The notes beneath the pieces are model-generated. The model worked only from the letters and a program-made list of their open reading frames with translations, searched no databases and was not told the origin of the DNA. The translations under genes and the position numbers were made by a program. Below, in pieces: positions 36,121 to 48,712 of a stretch of DNA of 64,000 nt. Numbering within the stretch: the stretch's first letter is position 1; every line of letters begins with the position of its first letter. Origin of the DNA: Toxotes chatareus (Eukaryota > Chordata > Actinopteri > Toxotidae); contig CM028903.1 of the NCBI GenBank assembly GCA_016801885.1, positions 1-64,000 on the forward strand. The letters are read 5' to 3'.

Positions 36121-37039
36121 ACTGTGCCTGATCAAGTGGGGTTTTATTTACATAGTCTGTTTATACAATCAAAGTTTTCTCGTAACATAAAATGTTCCGA
36201 GGAGTTCTTCAGCTCAGTTCTCTCTTTTGGTGCGTAAGAGTAACGTTAAAGCTTCTCTGATGGATATTTTAATAGTATGAACGGATTGATTTGCTTTGTG
36301 AATTGTGTTACGTGTAGTGACAAAGTCACCGAAAATTTTATCACAACTCTTCAGATTCCCTTAAGTCAATATAGCATTTTTGGTTTTACAGCCTGCAGTT
36401 TTACTGTTGTGATTTTCCAACACCACTTTCAGGGACACCAGGCTGAATTAAGCAAAAGAAAAAAAGAGCAGGTACAATGTCCGATATTTCCATCAGGTTT
36501 TGGTGGTGACCAAAACGGAGGTAAAAAAGAAATAGAATTTTATATTTGAATACTTCTGGGGGACACGAACATTATTCCAAATTAATACTGATAGCACTTT
36601 ATGTGGACTGAATGTGAAAATGAGCCACTGCTTGCTAACAAGAGCAGTACATAAAATTTCTTAGATATAATGTAATGTTTAAACCTTGTGGTACGGCCCC
36701 CTAATGGTCAAGAAATGTCAACTACTGCAGGCTTAGACTCCATATTTGTACTGGACCAGTTATTTTACAGTGTAAAATTTCAATGATCCTGCCTAAAGTC
36801 AAACTTTTTCGACTTTCAATAGAGTAATCCTCATTCCACATTATATTTCCATGTTGTAACTGAAAATATAAATTGGATTTTCACACTTTAAAAATGATCA
36901 TTTCAAAAAGTAAAATATGTGAAGCCTCACTGAATTTAATTGTCTGAAAACAAATTCAGGAAGGAAATTTAAAAAAAGCCTGGTACCTAAAACTCTTTTT
37001 TTCTGTTTGTGCACCTGTGCTTCTTGCCCCAACTTGCAG
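36121..37039. other. Upstream spacer of G6
   Basis: No gene. Strongly similar to 19961-20794 before G3, including the GGTACGGCCCCCTAATGG phrase, confirming duplication of LINE, spacer and promoter together. Confidence 0.6.
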
Positions 37040-37105
37040 GTCCACAGAGATGAAACATCACTGTTCTATTATTACTTTTTGTCCTGATCAAAAAAACATA
37101 AATTG
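37040..37105 (+). promoter_or_regulatory. Promoter box of G6 with degenerate TATA
   Basis: Box GTCCACAGAGATGAAACATC at 37040, again 135 bp before the ATG at 37175. At the TATA position the sequence is ACATAAATT, a weakened version of TATAAATA. Confidence 0.55.
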
Positions 37106-37174
37106 CAGTGCAAGCTTCTGTTGTGCGACACCGTACATGTGATACCAACCAGTAGGTTAGTCCTCTCAGACAGA

Positions 37175-40100
37175 ATGACGTCCACACAGAGTTGGCCTGA
37201 GCGAGGTTGGGCTCTGTTACAGTTGTTGTTAGTGGCGTCTTTCTCTCAGGCTGAGGAGCCGGTGTGCAGGCTGAGAGGGATCCTGAGAGTCCTCAGCTGT
37301 CTAAGGACGGGGACATTATGCTGGGGAATCTTCTCTTTTCACAGAAGCTGGAAGGAAAGAAGAGAAACCTACATGCAAAACCACTGCCACTGGAATGTAT
37401 CAGGTAAATTATACTGTAGAAATATTTGTATTAAAAATATTAAGAGGAAGTGGGTAGAGATAGAAAACAGGTAAAAAAAGAAAAAGGGTTATCAAAATAA
37501 CTACTGAAATGATAAATATATTCCCTGTTGTGTGCATCAACACCATCAGTTGCTTTCATGTACTGCGCTATTGTTTCTGTTTGAAGTGCTGTGACTACAA
37601 AAATATCACTGTTTGCATTAAGTTTGAATTTCAGAGAGTTCCAGACTGCCCAGGCTATGCTTTTTGCCATTGAGGAGATTAACAACAGCACAGACTTGCT
37701 GCCTGGCATCTCTCTGGGCTATAGAATGTATGATTCTTGTAGATCCATTGCCAGAAGTGTGAGGGTTGCACTGGCTTTGGCTAATGGAAATGAAATTGTA
37801 TCTGCACCATCTGAGGCACCATGTACCAGACCTGCACAGGTACAGGCCATTATGGGAAAAGTTCTTCCTCTCCATGTATGGGTATATCTACTGCTATTGG
37901 ACCTTTTCATATCCCATTGGTGAGTAGGTTTGGTAAATGAATTTTAATTGTGAAAATATACTGCTTATTCTGAGATTTCATTTATATTTATATTTTGAAT
38001 ATTTATCTTAAGATGTCATTTCTTTTCTCTTTTAGATCAGTCACTTTGCCACCTGTGCTTGTCTCAGTGACAAAACCAAGTACCCATCCTTCCTCAGAAC
38101 AATACCCAGTGACTACTACCAGAGCAGAGCTCTGGCCCAGCTGGTCAAGCACTTTGGTTGGACTTGGGTTGGAGCTATCAGAACCAATGATGATTATGGT
38201 AATAATGGGATGGCTACATTCATAGAAACTGCACAGCAGCTGGGAATCTGTCTGGAGTACTCTGTGTCTTTCTTTAGAACAGATCCAACAGACAAAATAC
38301 AAAAGATAATTGACATTATCAAGGCTTCCACCTCCAAGGTGATTGTCACTTTCCTCTCCCTCATGGAAATGGATGTGCTAATACATGAGTTGTCCATACA
38401 CAATTTGACTGGATACCAGTGGGTAGGCAGTGAGAGCTGGATTTTAGATTCTCAAACTGCAGAACTGGATACGCATCATATTCTGGATGGTGCCATAGGC
38501 CTGTCCATCCCCAAAGCACATGTCAGTGGCATGAGAGAGTTCATACTGGATGTGAAGCCACTCAATTCATCTAGTAATGAAATGTTTACTGAATTCTGGG
38601 AGACATTATTTAGCTGTAGCTCAAGCAGTCAGAGTCATCAGCAGAGAATCAGAGAGAATGTACTGGACATGAAGATTTGACTGGAGTGCATAACAGCTTC
38701 ACTGATATGTCCCTCATGCCTATATTTAACAATGTTTACAAAGGAGTGTATGCTGTGGCTCATGCACTTCATAGTATTCTGGGCTGTAATGAAACATGTA
38801 ACAACAAAGTGCAGCTAGATCCATTCACGGTGAGTTCAACACTAAATACTAACATTGTCATTTTCACATGAGGTCACAAGAAAAATGGTTCCAGTGTTTT
38901 TTAAAAGTGTTCCCTCTGTCTGTGATGCTGCTGAGTGATCAGATCTACAGGATGTTTGTCACAATTAACCAAATCATTAACTGTCTTCTTAGATTTTACA
39001 GCACATAAAAAGGTTCACTTCAAAACAAAGGAAGGAGATGAGGTTTTCTTCAATGAGGACGGAGACCCAGCAGGAAAGTATGAAATTATAAACTGGCAGC
39101 CAAGAGAAAATGACATTGTGGACTTTGTCACAGTTGGTCTCTATGATGCATCTTTACCTGCAGAAAAGCAGCTGAATCTGCACAATAAGACTTTAATTTG
39201 GGCAAAGAACTCAACACAGGTATGTTACCAAATATAATACATTATAATTGTTACTGTATCATAATGTTTGGTTTCAGTGCAAGTTTTTCCAGGACATCAC
39301 CTGGTAAAAATAAATGCTTGTACACTTTGCTGATAGTAGCTTTGTTCAAGCAGGTGCCTGTGTCAGTCTGCAGTGAGAAATGTCCCCCAGGAACTCGTAA
39401 GGTTCTCCAGAAAGGAAAGCCTGTCTGCTGCTATGACTGTATAAGATGTGCAGAGGGAGAAATAAGCAACATTACAGGTCTTGTAATATTTAATGTGGGA
39501 TTTTTCTTTTCTTATATATATATATATATATTTATATTTTAAATATTTTAATTTATTTATAATATAACATTTGTTTTACTGTTACGTTTCAGACTCTGTC
39601 ACCTGTGTGAGATGCCAACCTGAATTCTGGTCAAATGAGAGAAGAGATGCTTGTGTAAAGAAGGAGGCAGAGTTTCTATCATATGAAGAAATGATGGGAG
39701 CACTGCTCACTGCAGCGTCACTGTTTGGAACATGCATGACTGTAGCTGTTGCATTCATTTTTTTCAGACACAGGAAAACTCCTATTGTCAGGGCCAACAA
39801 CTCTGAGCTGAGCTTCCTGCTGCTCTTCTCCTTGACTCTGTGTTTCCTGTGCTCTCTGACCTTCATCGGCCGGCCCTCTGAGTGGTCCTGCATGCTGAGA
39901 CACACAGCATTCGGCATCATCTTTGTCCTGTGTATCTCTTGTGTTCTGGGGAAAACTATAGTGGTGTTAATGGCCTTCAGGGCCACACTTCCAGGCAGTA
40001 ATGTGATGAAATGGTTTGGACCTGCACAGCAGAGACTCAGTGTTCTGGCTTTCACTCTCATACAGGTTTTAATTTGCATACTCTGGCTGACAATCAACCC

Positions 40101-40506
40101 TCCGTTTCCTTTCAAGAATCTGTTGCTCTATAAGGACAGAATAATCTTAGAGTGCAAGCTTGGCTCAGCTGTAGGCTTCTGGGCTGTGTTAGGATACATA
40201 GGGCTCCTGGCTGCCCTGTGTTTCATCCTTGCTTTTCTGGCTCGGAAACTGCCTGATAACTTTAATGAAGCCAAATTTATCACCTTCAGCATGTTGATAT
40301 TCTGTGCAGTGTGGATCACTTTCATTCCAGCATATGTCAGCTCTCCCGGGAAGTTCAGTGTTGCTGTGGAAATATTTGCTATCCTGGCCTCCAGCTTTGG
40401 ACTGCTCATTTGTATTTTTATTCCAAAATGTTACATTATCTTAATGAAACCAGAGAAGAATACAAAAAAGAATATGATGGGGAAGGCAGCACCAAAATCA
40501 TTCTGA
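37175..40506 (+). CDS. G6: V2R/OlfC class C chemosensory receptor (mosaic exon 6, several frameshifts)
   Basis: Exons: 37175-37403, 37635-37919, 38036-38829, 38993-39219, 39354-39477, 39593-40506, all with GT/AG borders. Start [20 protein letters not shown]. Exon 1 is 4 bp short (lost G in two G runs and one base near 37375). Exon 2 lacks 1 bp near 37858, exon 3 lacks 1 A near 38614, and exon 4 lacks 1 A in an A run near 39009. Exons 5 and 6 are intact. Exon 6 encodes the complete 7TM, but its TM4-TM5 part reads VLICILWLTINPPFPFK and [17 protein letters not shown], as in minus-strand genes A and C, instead of the [17 protein letters not shown] type of its neighbours. Mostly run-length lesions and no nonsense substitution, so possibly a functional gene with sequence errors. 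Amino-acid odorant receptor by family. Confidence 0.82.
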
Positions 40507-40726
40507 GAAGTTCAAACAATATGGTGGCAAAGGCATTCAGGAGCCATCACAATATTTACAGTTTTTGTTTACAAGATAGTGAAGTAGATACCTATAATCA
40601 TTCTATTGGAGACTCGTGATATTGTAATTCTTTAGTATTTTCTACTCATCTACTGTATCATTAAATTTTAACATACCACATGGAGATGACAGCATTTAAC
40701 AATTTCCCTCTGAGTGATGAATAAAG

Positions 40727-40784
<58 letters not shown>
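40727..40784. repeat. (ATCT)n microsatellite with a retroelement-like tail
   Basis: About 14 TCTA/ATCT units directly after TGATGAATAAAGTCTATCTA. The upstream AATTTCCCTCTG...AATAAAG resembles the 3' end of a teleost LINE or SINE that ends in a tetranucleotide repeat. It lies inside the 3' flank of G6. Confidence 0.85.
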
Positions 40785-40912
40785 ATTTAATACAGTGTAA
40801 TGCACAATCACATAGACCAATTTATAAAGTAAAAGTAGATGCACCAGTCTAATACCTGGTTCCTTACTGGTTTTGCAACATTTATTACATTTTCTCTAAA
40901 ATGTAATCAAAC

Positions 40913-40918
40913 AATAAA
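40913..40918 (+). terminator. Poly(A) signal behind G6
   Basis: AATAAA in ACAATAAAATCAAAATG, about 410 bp after the stop. The extra distance compared with G5 comes largely from the ATCT repeat. Confidence 0.55.
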
Positions 40919-40987
40919 ATCAAAATGTTTTCACAGACAAAAACATGTTTCGATTTCCTTGTTTAGTTTCTTCTAATCAGGCTTGAG

Positions 40988-41121
40988 TTCAGCAAGACTC
41001 TGCAAAACCACTTCAAGTGGCTCAGGATGGCAACCTTATTATTGGAGGAACGGGGACGTTTTCATTTTGCACAGGACAGGATTATGTAATTAACACATTT
41101 CAGACAAATCCAGAAGTATGA
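40988..41121 (+). pseudogene. Relic exon 1 of another V2R subfamily
   Basis: In the frame starting at 40993 the sequence reads PLQVAQDGNLIIGG, then FSFCTGQDYVINTFQTNPEV and a stop. This matches the N-terminal flytrap region of V2R genes (compare [14 protein letters not shown] of G3 and FILGGIFTFRTG of gene C) and is nearer gene C than its neighbours. No start codon, signal peptide or following exons were seen. It is a fossil of an older gene, between G6 and G7. Confidence 0.65.
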
Positions 41122-42114
41122 AAATTCAATACGTATTTATTGTTCTATCTATCTATCTATCTATATAGAATGATTTATGTGTTTATGTGTATTTACTTCT
41201 GGATTTGTAAGTCAGCTATGAATTCTGACATGGAAAACACAGCTGGTGGCTGAGTTAGACTCTGGATGAACCAGCTGTCTCAGATATCTGCAGTTTCTGC
41301 AGAAACTGTTCTTTGCACATACAAGGCAGAGGATCTTGGAATGTGTCACTCCATGAGTGTCCTTGTGTTTCATGAGTGCGACTACTGGCTTATAATTGTA
41401 ATAATAGTAGTTTGAACAGTGAAGCTTTCAAGCTGTTACAAATGTTTGGGGACTTTTCACAAGCCCAGATCACTGCTACACACCGTTTCTCAATCTGTGC
41501 ATCTGTTGTCTTTGTGTGTGTTAAGATGACATTGACTGCTGGACAATCACAATGACTTGCACTTGGACTTGGACTTACAATGTCCAATATTTCCATCAGG
41601 TTTTGGTGGTGACCAAAATGGTGCTAAAAAGAAATGGAATTTTATATTTGCATACACCAACATTAATCCAAATGAATACTAATAGCATTTAATATGGACT
41701 GAATGTGCAAATGAGCCACTGCTTGCTAACAAGACCAATATATCAAATTTCTGAGATATAACGTTATGTTTAAACCTTGTGGTACGGCCCCCTAATGGTC
41801 AAGAAATGTCAGCTACTGCAGGGTTAGACTCCATATTTGTACTGGACCAGTTATATTACATTGTAAAATTTCAATGATCCTGCCTAAAGTCAAATTACTT
41901 TCCATAGAGTAATCCTCATTCCACATTATATTTCCATGTTGTAACTGAAAATATAAATTGGATTTTCGCACTTTAAAAATGATAATTTCAAACAGTAAAA
42001 TATGTGAAGCCTCACTGAATTTAATTGTCTGAAAACAAATTCAGGAAGGAAATTAAAAAAAAGCCTGGTACCTAACTCTTTTTTTCTGTTTGTGCTTCTT
42101 GCCCCAACTTGCAG
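41122..42114. other. Spacer G6-G7
   Basis: No gene. A short ATCT run lies near 41145-41165. From about 41580 the sequence matches the spacers before G3 and G6 (ATATTTCCATCAGGTTTTGG, GGTACGGCCCCCTAATGG). Confidence 0.55.
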
Positions 42115-42179
42115 GTCCACAGAGATGAAACATCACTGTTCAATCAGTACTTTTTATCCTGCTAAAAAATGCATAAATA
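42115..42179 (+). promoter_or_regulatory. Promoter box of G7
   Basis: GTCCACAGAGATGAAACATC at 42115 and CATAAATA (TATA with its first T changed) at 42172-42179, 138 bp from box to the shifted ATG. Confidence 0.6.
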
Positions 42180-42252
42180 CCAGTGCAAGCTTCTGTTGTG
42201 CGACAAGGTACATGTGATGCCACCCAGTGGGTTAGTCCTCTCAGACAGAACG

Positions 42253-45200
42253 ATGTCCACACAGAGTTGGCATGAGCGAGGTTGGGCACTGTTACAGTTG
42301 TTGTTAGTGGCGTCTTTCTCTCAGGCTGAGGAGCCGATGTGCAGGCTGAGAGGGGATCCTGAGAGTCCTCAGCTGTCTAAGGACGGGGACATTATGCTGG
42401 GGGGAATCTTCTCTTTCCACAGCAGCTGGAAGGAAAGAAGAGATACCTACATGCACAAACCACTGCCACTGGAATGTATCAGGTAAATTATACTGTAGAA
42501 ATATTAGGATTTAAAAATATTAAGAGGAAGTGGGTAGAGATAGAAAACAGGTAAAAAAAGAAAAAGGGTTATCAAAATAACTACTGAAATGATAAATATT
42601 CCCTGTTGTGTGCATCAACACCATCAGTTACTTTCATGTATTGTGCTATTGTTTCTGTTTGAAGTGCTGTGACTACAAAAATATCACTGTTTGCATTAAG
42701 TTTGAATTTCAGAGAGTTCCAGTTTGCCCAGGCTATGCTTTTTGCCATTGAGGAGATTAACAACAGCACAGACTTGCTGCCTGGCATCTCTCTGGGATAT
42801 AAAATGTATGATTCTTGTCGCTCAATTGTAAGAGGTGTGAGGGTTGTACTGACCTTGGCTAATGGAAATGAAATTGTATCTGCACCATCTGAGGCACCAT
42901 GTACCAGAACTGCACAGGTGCAGGTCATTATGGGAGAAAGTTCTTCCTCTCCATGCAGGGCTATATCTACTGCTATTGGACCTTTTCATATCCCACTGGT
43001 GAGTAGGTTTGGTAAATAAGTTTTATCTGTGAAAATATACTGATTATTCTAAGATTTCATTTATATTTCTATGTTTAATATTTATCTTAGGATGTCATTT
43101 CTTTTCTCTTTTAGATCAGTCACTTTGCCACCTGTGCTTGTCTCAGTGACAAAACCAAGTACCCATCCTTCCTCAGAACAATACCCAGTGACTACTACCA
43201 GAGCAGAGCTCTGGCCCAGCTGGTCAAGCACTTTGGTTGGACTTGGGTTGGAGCTATCAGAACCAATGATGATTATGGTAATAATGGGATGGCTACATTC
43301 ATAGAAACTGCACAGCAGCTGGGAATCTGTCTGGAGTACTCTGTGTCTTTCTTTAGAACAGATCCACCAGACAAAATACAAAAGTTAATTGACATTATCA
43401 AGGCTTCCACCTCCAAGGTGATTGTCGCTTTCCTCTCCCACATGGATATGGATGTGCTAATACATGAGTTGTCCCGCCACAATTTGACTGGATACCAGTG
43501 GGTAGGCAGTGAGAGCTGGATCTTAGATTCCCAAACTGCAGAACTGGATACGCATCATATTCTGGATGGTGCCATAGGCCTGTCCATCCCCAAAACACAC
43601 GTCAGCGGCATGAGAGAGTTCATACTGGATGTGAAGTCACTCAATTCATCTAGTAATGAAATGTTTACTGAATTCTGGGAGACGTTATTTAACTGTAAGT
43701 TCAAGCAGTCAGAGTCATCAGCAGAGAATCAGAGAGAATGTACTGGACATGAAGATTTGACTGGAGTGCATAACAGCTTCACTGATATGTCCCTCATGCC
43801 TTTATTTAACAATGTTTACAAAGCAGTGTATGCTGTGGCTCATGCACTTCATAGTATTCTGGGCTGTAATGAAACATGTAACAACAAAGTGCAGCTAGAT
43901 CCATTCACGGTGAGTTCAACACTAAATACTAACATTGTCATTTTCACATGAGGTCACAAGAAAAATGGTTCCAGTGTTTTTAAAAGTGTTCCCTCTGTCT
44001 GTGATGCTGCTGAGTGATCAGATCTACAGGATGTTTGTCACAATTAACCAAATCATTAACTGTCTTCTTAGATTTTACAGCACATAAAAAAGATTCACTT
44101 CAAAACAAAGGATGGAGATGAGGTTTTCTTTAATGAGGACGGAGACCCAGCAGCAAAGTATGAAATTATAAACTGGCAGCCAAGAGAAAATGACATTGTG
44201 GACTTTGTCATGGTTGGTCTCTATGATGCATCTTTACCTGCAGAAAAGCAGCTGAATCTGCACAATAAGACTTTAATTTGGGCAAAGAACTCAACACAGG
44301 TACGTTACCAAGTGTAATTAGTAATAATAGTATAATTGTTACTCTGTTATGATGTTTGGCTTCAATGAATCAAAATTGATAATAGAGGTTAGCAAAGACA
44401 CCACCTATTTAAATTCTGTGTCTATACATTTTACTCTTAGTAGTTTTGTCCATGCAGGTGCCTGTGTCAGTCTGCAGTGAGAAATGTCCCCCAGGAACTC
44501 GTAAGGTTCTCCAGAAAGGAAAGCCTGTCTGCTGCTATGACTGTATAAGATGTGCAGAGGGAGAAATAAGCAACATTACAGGTCTGGTAATATTTAATGT
44601 GGGGATTTTCACTTTACTGTGCTACAAAAAAAAAACTGTCATGATCGCAGGCCAATCTTAAGAAATGACATTTTTATTTTTTACAGTCCCTGACAAAAGT
44701 CTTGTTGCTTATCCAAGTTGTAGGAACAACAAATAATAACTTGACTTACAGTTGATCAACTGGAATAATAAATGGCTTAAATCAAAGGCAACACCCTCTA
44801 AATTATGCTTATTATACCAAAATAAAGTTTTGTATCATTCATTGAATTTTATCATTTAATTAGGACAGAAAGGTCAGATTTTGCTTGGACAAAAGTCTTG
44901 TCACACAGAAATTATACTTTATTTTGAATACACAAACATGCTAGAATAAAATCAGAGCAAAGTCATGGTGCCTTGGAAAAAAGAATTAATATCGTGTATG
45001 ACTCCCGTGAGCTTGGAGGACTGCATCCATACTTCTCGGCAATGACTCAAATAACTTATTGATGAAGTCATGTGGAATGGCAAAGAAAGCAGTCTTGCAG
45101 GACTCCCAGAGTTTATCAAGATTCTTTGGTTTCATCTTTCAAGCCTCCTCCTTCAGCTTACCCCAGACATACTCAATAATGTTCATGTCTGGTGACTGGG

Positions 45201-47338
45201 CTGGCCGATCCTGGAGCACCTTGACCTTCTTCACTTTCAGGAACTTTGATGTGGAGGCTTAAGTATGCGAAGGAGCACCATCCTGCTGAAGAATTTGCCT
45301 TCTCTTGTGGTATTTCTTGATGCTTCAGGTTGTTGATGTTGCCATCCACTCTGCAGATCTCTTGCACACCCTTACTGGATGTTACCCTAAACCATCATTT
45401 TTCCTCTACCAAACTTGACTGTTTTCTGGGTGAATCTTGGGTCCATGCAGGTTCCAGCAGGTCTTCTGCAGTATTTGCGGCTATTGGTGTGCAGTTCAAT
45501 AGATGATTCATCAGAAAAATCAACCCACTTTTCCACTGTCCATCCTTTCTGCAAGCTGTGGGCCTTGGCAAATGCAACACAATTTTTTTGTTGTCTTCTG
45601 TTTAATGCTGGTTTGTGAGCACTAATTTGGCCATGGAGACCACTGCATGAGAGAATTCAACAAACTGTTCTTGTAGATAAAGGGGTTTCTTGAAGAGAGG
45701 CTGGCCCTGGACTGTCGAAGCAACAAACGGTCCTCTTGAGCAGTTGTCTTATGGGGTCTGCCTGACCTAGGCTTCTCATGAAAGTCACCAGTTTCCTCAA
45801 ATCTTTTTCTCATCCTCTCCACTTGACGTTTGGATACATTAAAGATGTCTGCCACCTCAGCAGCAGGCTTGGTCTTCAGGCTCTTAATGATCAGAACTTT
45901 GATCTGTGGTTGAATCTTTGGCGTGTTGTCAGAAGTCAGGTTGCACTTCACATGAAGCTCTGGTGTGCTGGGCTTCTTTTTATACACACCGGGGAATGTG
46001 TTGAATACAGTATTTGTCCCAGGTGAAGCTCTAGTCTGTGATTAGTTGAATCACTTAAAGACACAAGACTTTTGTCCTCGCAAAAACAGATGTTATGGGC
46101 TTTACCAGGCTGTGAACATCAGGACACTTCGACGGTTTCATTTTGCACCCAGTTATTAATGTGAAAACCCTTGACTTTAAAATGAACCATTTACTGTAAC
46201 AATTGATAGAAATAAAGTTATATGCCATTTAAATTTACTATGTCCTTATGCGACAAGACTTCTGTCAATGACTGTAATTCCCAAAGCAGTTCCGTGGCGA
46301 ATTTCCAATAAATGTGTAGTATCACAATCTGTGGATGATTTCTGTTTCTTGTTTTTATATATATATATATGATATGCATGGAGTTAATGCAAAAAAAAAA
46401 AATAGAAGAAAAAGAAAAGAAATAACACCTGCTTTACTGTTACGTTTCAGACTCTGTCACCTGTGTGAGATGCCAACCTGAATTCTGGTCAAATGAGAGA
46501 AGAGATGCTTGTGTAAAGAAGGAGGCAGAGTTTCTATCATATGAAGAAATTATGGGAGCACTGCTCACTGCAGCGTCACTGTTTGGAACATGCATGACTG
46601 CAGTTGTTGCATTCATTTTTTTCAGACACAGGAAAACTCCTATTGTCAGGGCCAACAACTCTGAGCTGAGCTTCCTGCTGCTCTTCTCCTTGACTCTGTG
46701 TTTCCTGTGCTCTCTGACCTTCATCGGCCCGGCCCTCTGAGTGGTCCTGCATGCTGAGACACACAGCATTTGGCATCATCTTTGTCCTGTGTATCTCTTG
46801 TGTTCTGGGGAAAACTATAGTGGTGTTAATGGCCTTCAGGGCCACACTTCCAGGCAGTAATGTGATGAAATGGTTTGGACCTGCACAGCAGAGACTCAGT
46901 GTTCTGGCTTTCACTCTCATACAGGTTGTTATATGTATCATGTGGTTAACAATTTCTCCTCCTTTTCCATTGAAGAATTTTAAGGACTTCAAGGACAAAA
47001 TCATCTTAGAGTGCGCTCTGGGCTCAGCTCTGGGCTTTTGGGCTGTACTTGGGTATATAGGAGTTCTGGCCATGTTATGTTTTGTTCTTGCTTTTCTGGC
47101 TCGGAAACTGCCTGATAACTTTAATGAAGCCAAATTTATCACCTTCAGCATGTTGATATTCTGTGCAGTGTGGCTCACTTTCATTCCAGCATATGTCAGC
47201 TCTCCTGGGAAGTTCAGTGTTGCTGTGGAAATATTTGCTATCCTGGCCTCCAGCTTTGGACTGCTCATTTGTATTTTTATTCCAAAATGTTACATTATCT
47301 TAATGAAACCAGAGAAGAATACAAAAAAAATAATATGA
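42253..47338 (+). CDS. G7: V2R/OlfC class C chemosensory receptor with Tc1 in intron 5 (one internal frameshift)
   Basis: Exons: 42253-42482, 42713-42998, 43115-43909, 44072-44299, 44458-44581, 46451-47338. Exons 1-5 are intact and in phase. The usual start ATG-ACG is here ACG-ATG, so translation would begin one codon later ([19 protein letters not shown]), still with a signal peptide. Flytrap landmarks: [46 protein letters not shown]. Exon 5 is the cysteine-rich region. Exon 6 carries one extra C at about 46728-46730 (GGCCCGGCCC), just before [12 protein letters not shown] 2-bp insertion near 47330 gives an early stop after EKNTK. Intron 5 is enlarged to 1.87 kb by the transposon. With one lesion in a C run, this is a good candidate for a functional gene. 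Confidence 0.87.
44684..46274 (-). mobile_element. Complete-length Tc1-like transposon, copy 2, in intron 5 of G7
   Basis: 1591 bp flanked by TA target duplications (44682-44683 and 46275-46276), with CAGT termini. Terminal inverted repeats of about 200 bp carry repeated inner motifs: CTGACAAAAGTCTTG at 44690 and GGACAAAAGTCTTG at 44886, mirrored by CAAGACTTTTGTCC near 46062 and GACAAGACTTCTGTCA near 46252. This is the IR/DR arrangement of some fish Tc1 elements. The minus-strand transposase is visible: a helix-turn-helix N-terminus (45622-45987: [20 protein letters not shown], then the GRPHKT-type linker), then in other frames QQDGAPSHT and [15 protein letters not shown] of the DDE domain near 45190-45290. 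Frames are broken, so it is probably not autonomous. Confidence 0.9.
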
Positions 47339-48578
47339 TGGGGAAGGCAGCACCAAAATCATTCTGAAAAATTGTAACATTACTGTGTAAATGGCAGGTA
47401 GTTTTCTGTTGCTGGCTGATGTTAGCTCCAACATGAAGTTTCAAAACTGTCCATCCTTCCTCCAAAGCATACTGGGGAGATGTTGGTGAACCAGCTGTAT
47501 GGGATGTCTCCAATTTCTGCAGATGACTTTCATTGTGTACATATAAGATAGAGGATCTTGGAGTATGTTACTTAATCGATGTTCTTGCTGTTCATGAGTG
47601 GGACTAATGGCTCATGATATGTTTGAACAGTGAAGATTTCAATCCCTTACAAATGTCTGTAGAACTTTTCACAAGCGCAGATCACTGCTACACACTCTTT
47701 CTCAGTTTGCACATATGTTGTCTCTGGTTTCTTATAATATTAAATGTTATAGAATTTTCTCTGACAAAGTTGGACTGGTATTAGATTCTTGAAGACATTT
47801 GACCTCTCATCCAAGAGGCTTCAGTTCTGACTGACTGCTGGAGAGACCCAGGTATTTAGTCTTGTATCGTTAACCAGGCCAATGATACCACTTATTGGTC
47901 AGTGTTCCTGGGTGTTCTGATGACTGTTGTCAGAGTCGTTAAACTCACCTGGAGTCAGGAGTGAATGACGTTGGAGGTGGTGATGGTCGTTGGAGACACA
48001 CGAGGCAAAGTGTGGACAGGTGCTTAGTCTCCTGAAAGGATAACATTGTAGGTGGGACATCAGTGGTACCTGAGGCCTCCTCTTATGTGGAAGGACGGTT
48101 TCTCTACTTTGACGCTGATGGCCTTGAAGACGTTGGCATCTTCAAGATGTTGAAGATGTTTCACCTCTCATCCAAGACTCTTGAAGAATCTAGTACCAGT
48201 TTAGATTCCCTATATTCAAACTTTCTCAGAGAACCATGACTTGGATGACTCTTCACAGTTACAGATTTTTTTTATGTGGTCCAAAAATAACATCTGAGAG
48301 TGCACTATCTGTACATTTAAAACATTTCAAAGCTGCTCTAATGGATAATATTATAGTAAGTAACATACAATAACCATCCCACATTATTTTTCAGTGTTTG
48401 AATGGAAAATATAAATACAAGTATACACTGGATCTTCATGATGTAAAATGTATTATTTCAAAAAGTAAATATGTGAAACCAAGTTGAATCTTACTGTCTG
48501 AAAACACATAAACTAAGAAAAACAAAACAAACAAAACAAAAAGGTTTGTGCACCTCCGTCTCTTGCCCGAACTTGCAG
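47339..48578. other. Spacer G7-G8
   Basis: No gene. It matches the G4-G5 spacer along its length with fewer stray bases, so it is the better representative of that duplicated sequence. No poly(A) signal of the G5 type was seen behind G7. Confidence 0.55.
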
Positions 48579-48642
48579 GTCCACAGAGATGAAACATCAC
48601 TGTTCTATTATTGCTTCTTATGCTGCTCAAAATGTATAAATA
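48579..48642 (+). promoter_or_regulatory. Promoter box and TATA of G8
   Basis: GTCCACAGAGATGAAACATC at 48579, TATAAATA at 48635-48642; box to ATG 134 bp. Confidence 0.6.
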
Positions 48643-48712
48643 TCAGCACAAGCTTCTGAATTACAACAAGGCACATGTGATGCCACCCAGTGGGTTAGTC
48701 CTCTCAGACAGA

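Noticed and set aside
40727..40784. CRISPR-like or other regularly spaced array
   Set aside because: It is a simple tetranucleotide microsatellite with no spacers.
45059..45618. Plus-strand frames within the Tc1 element as host exons
   Set aside because: They are antisense to the transposase and specific to the transposon.
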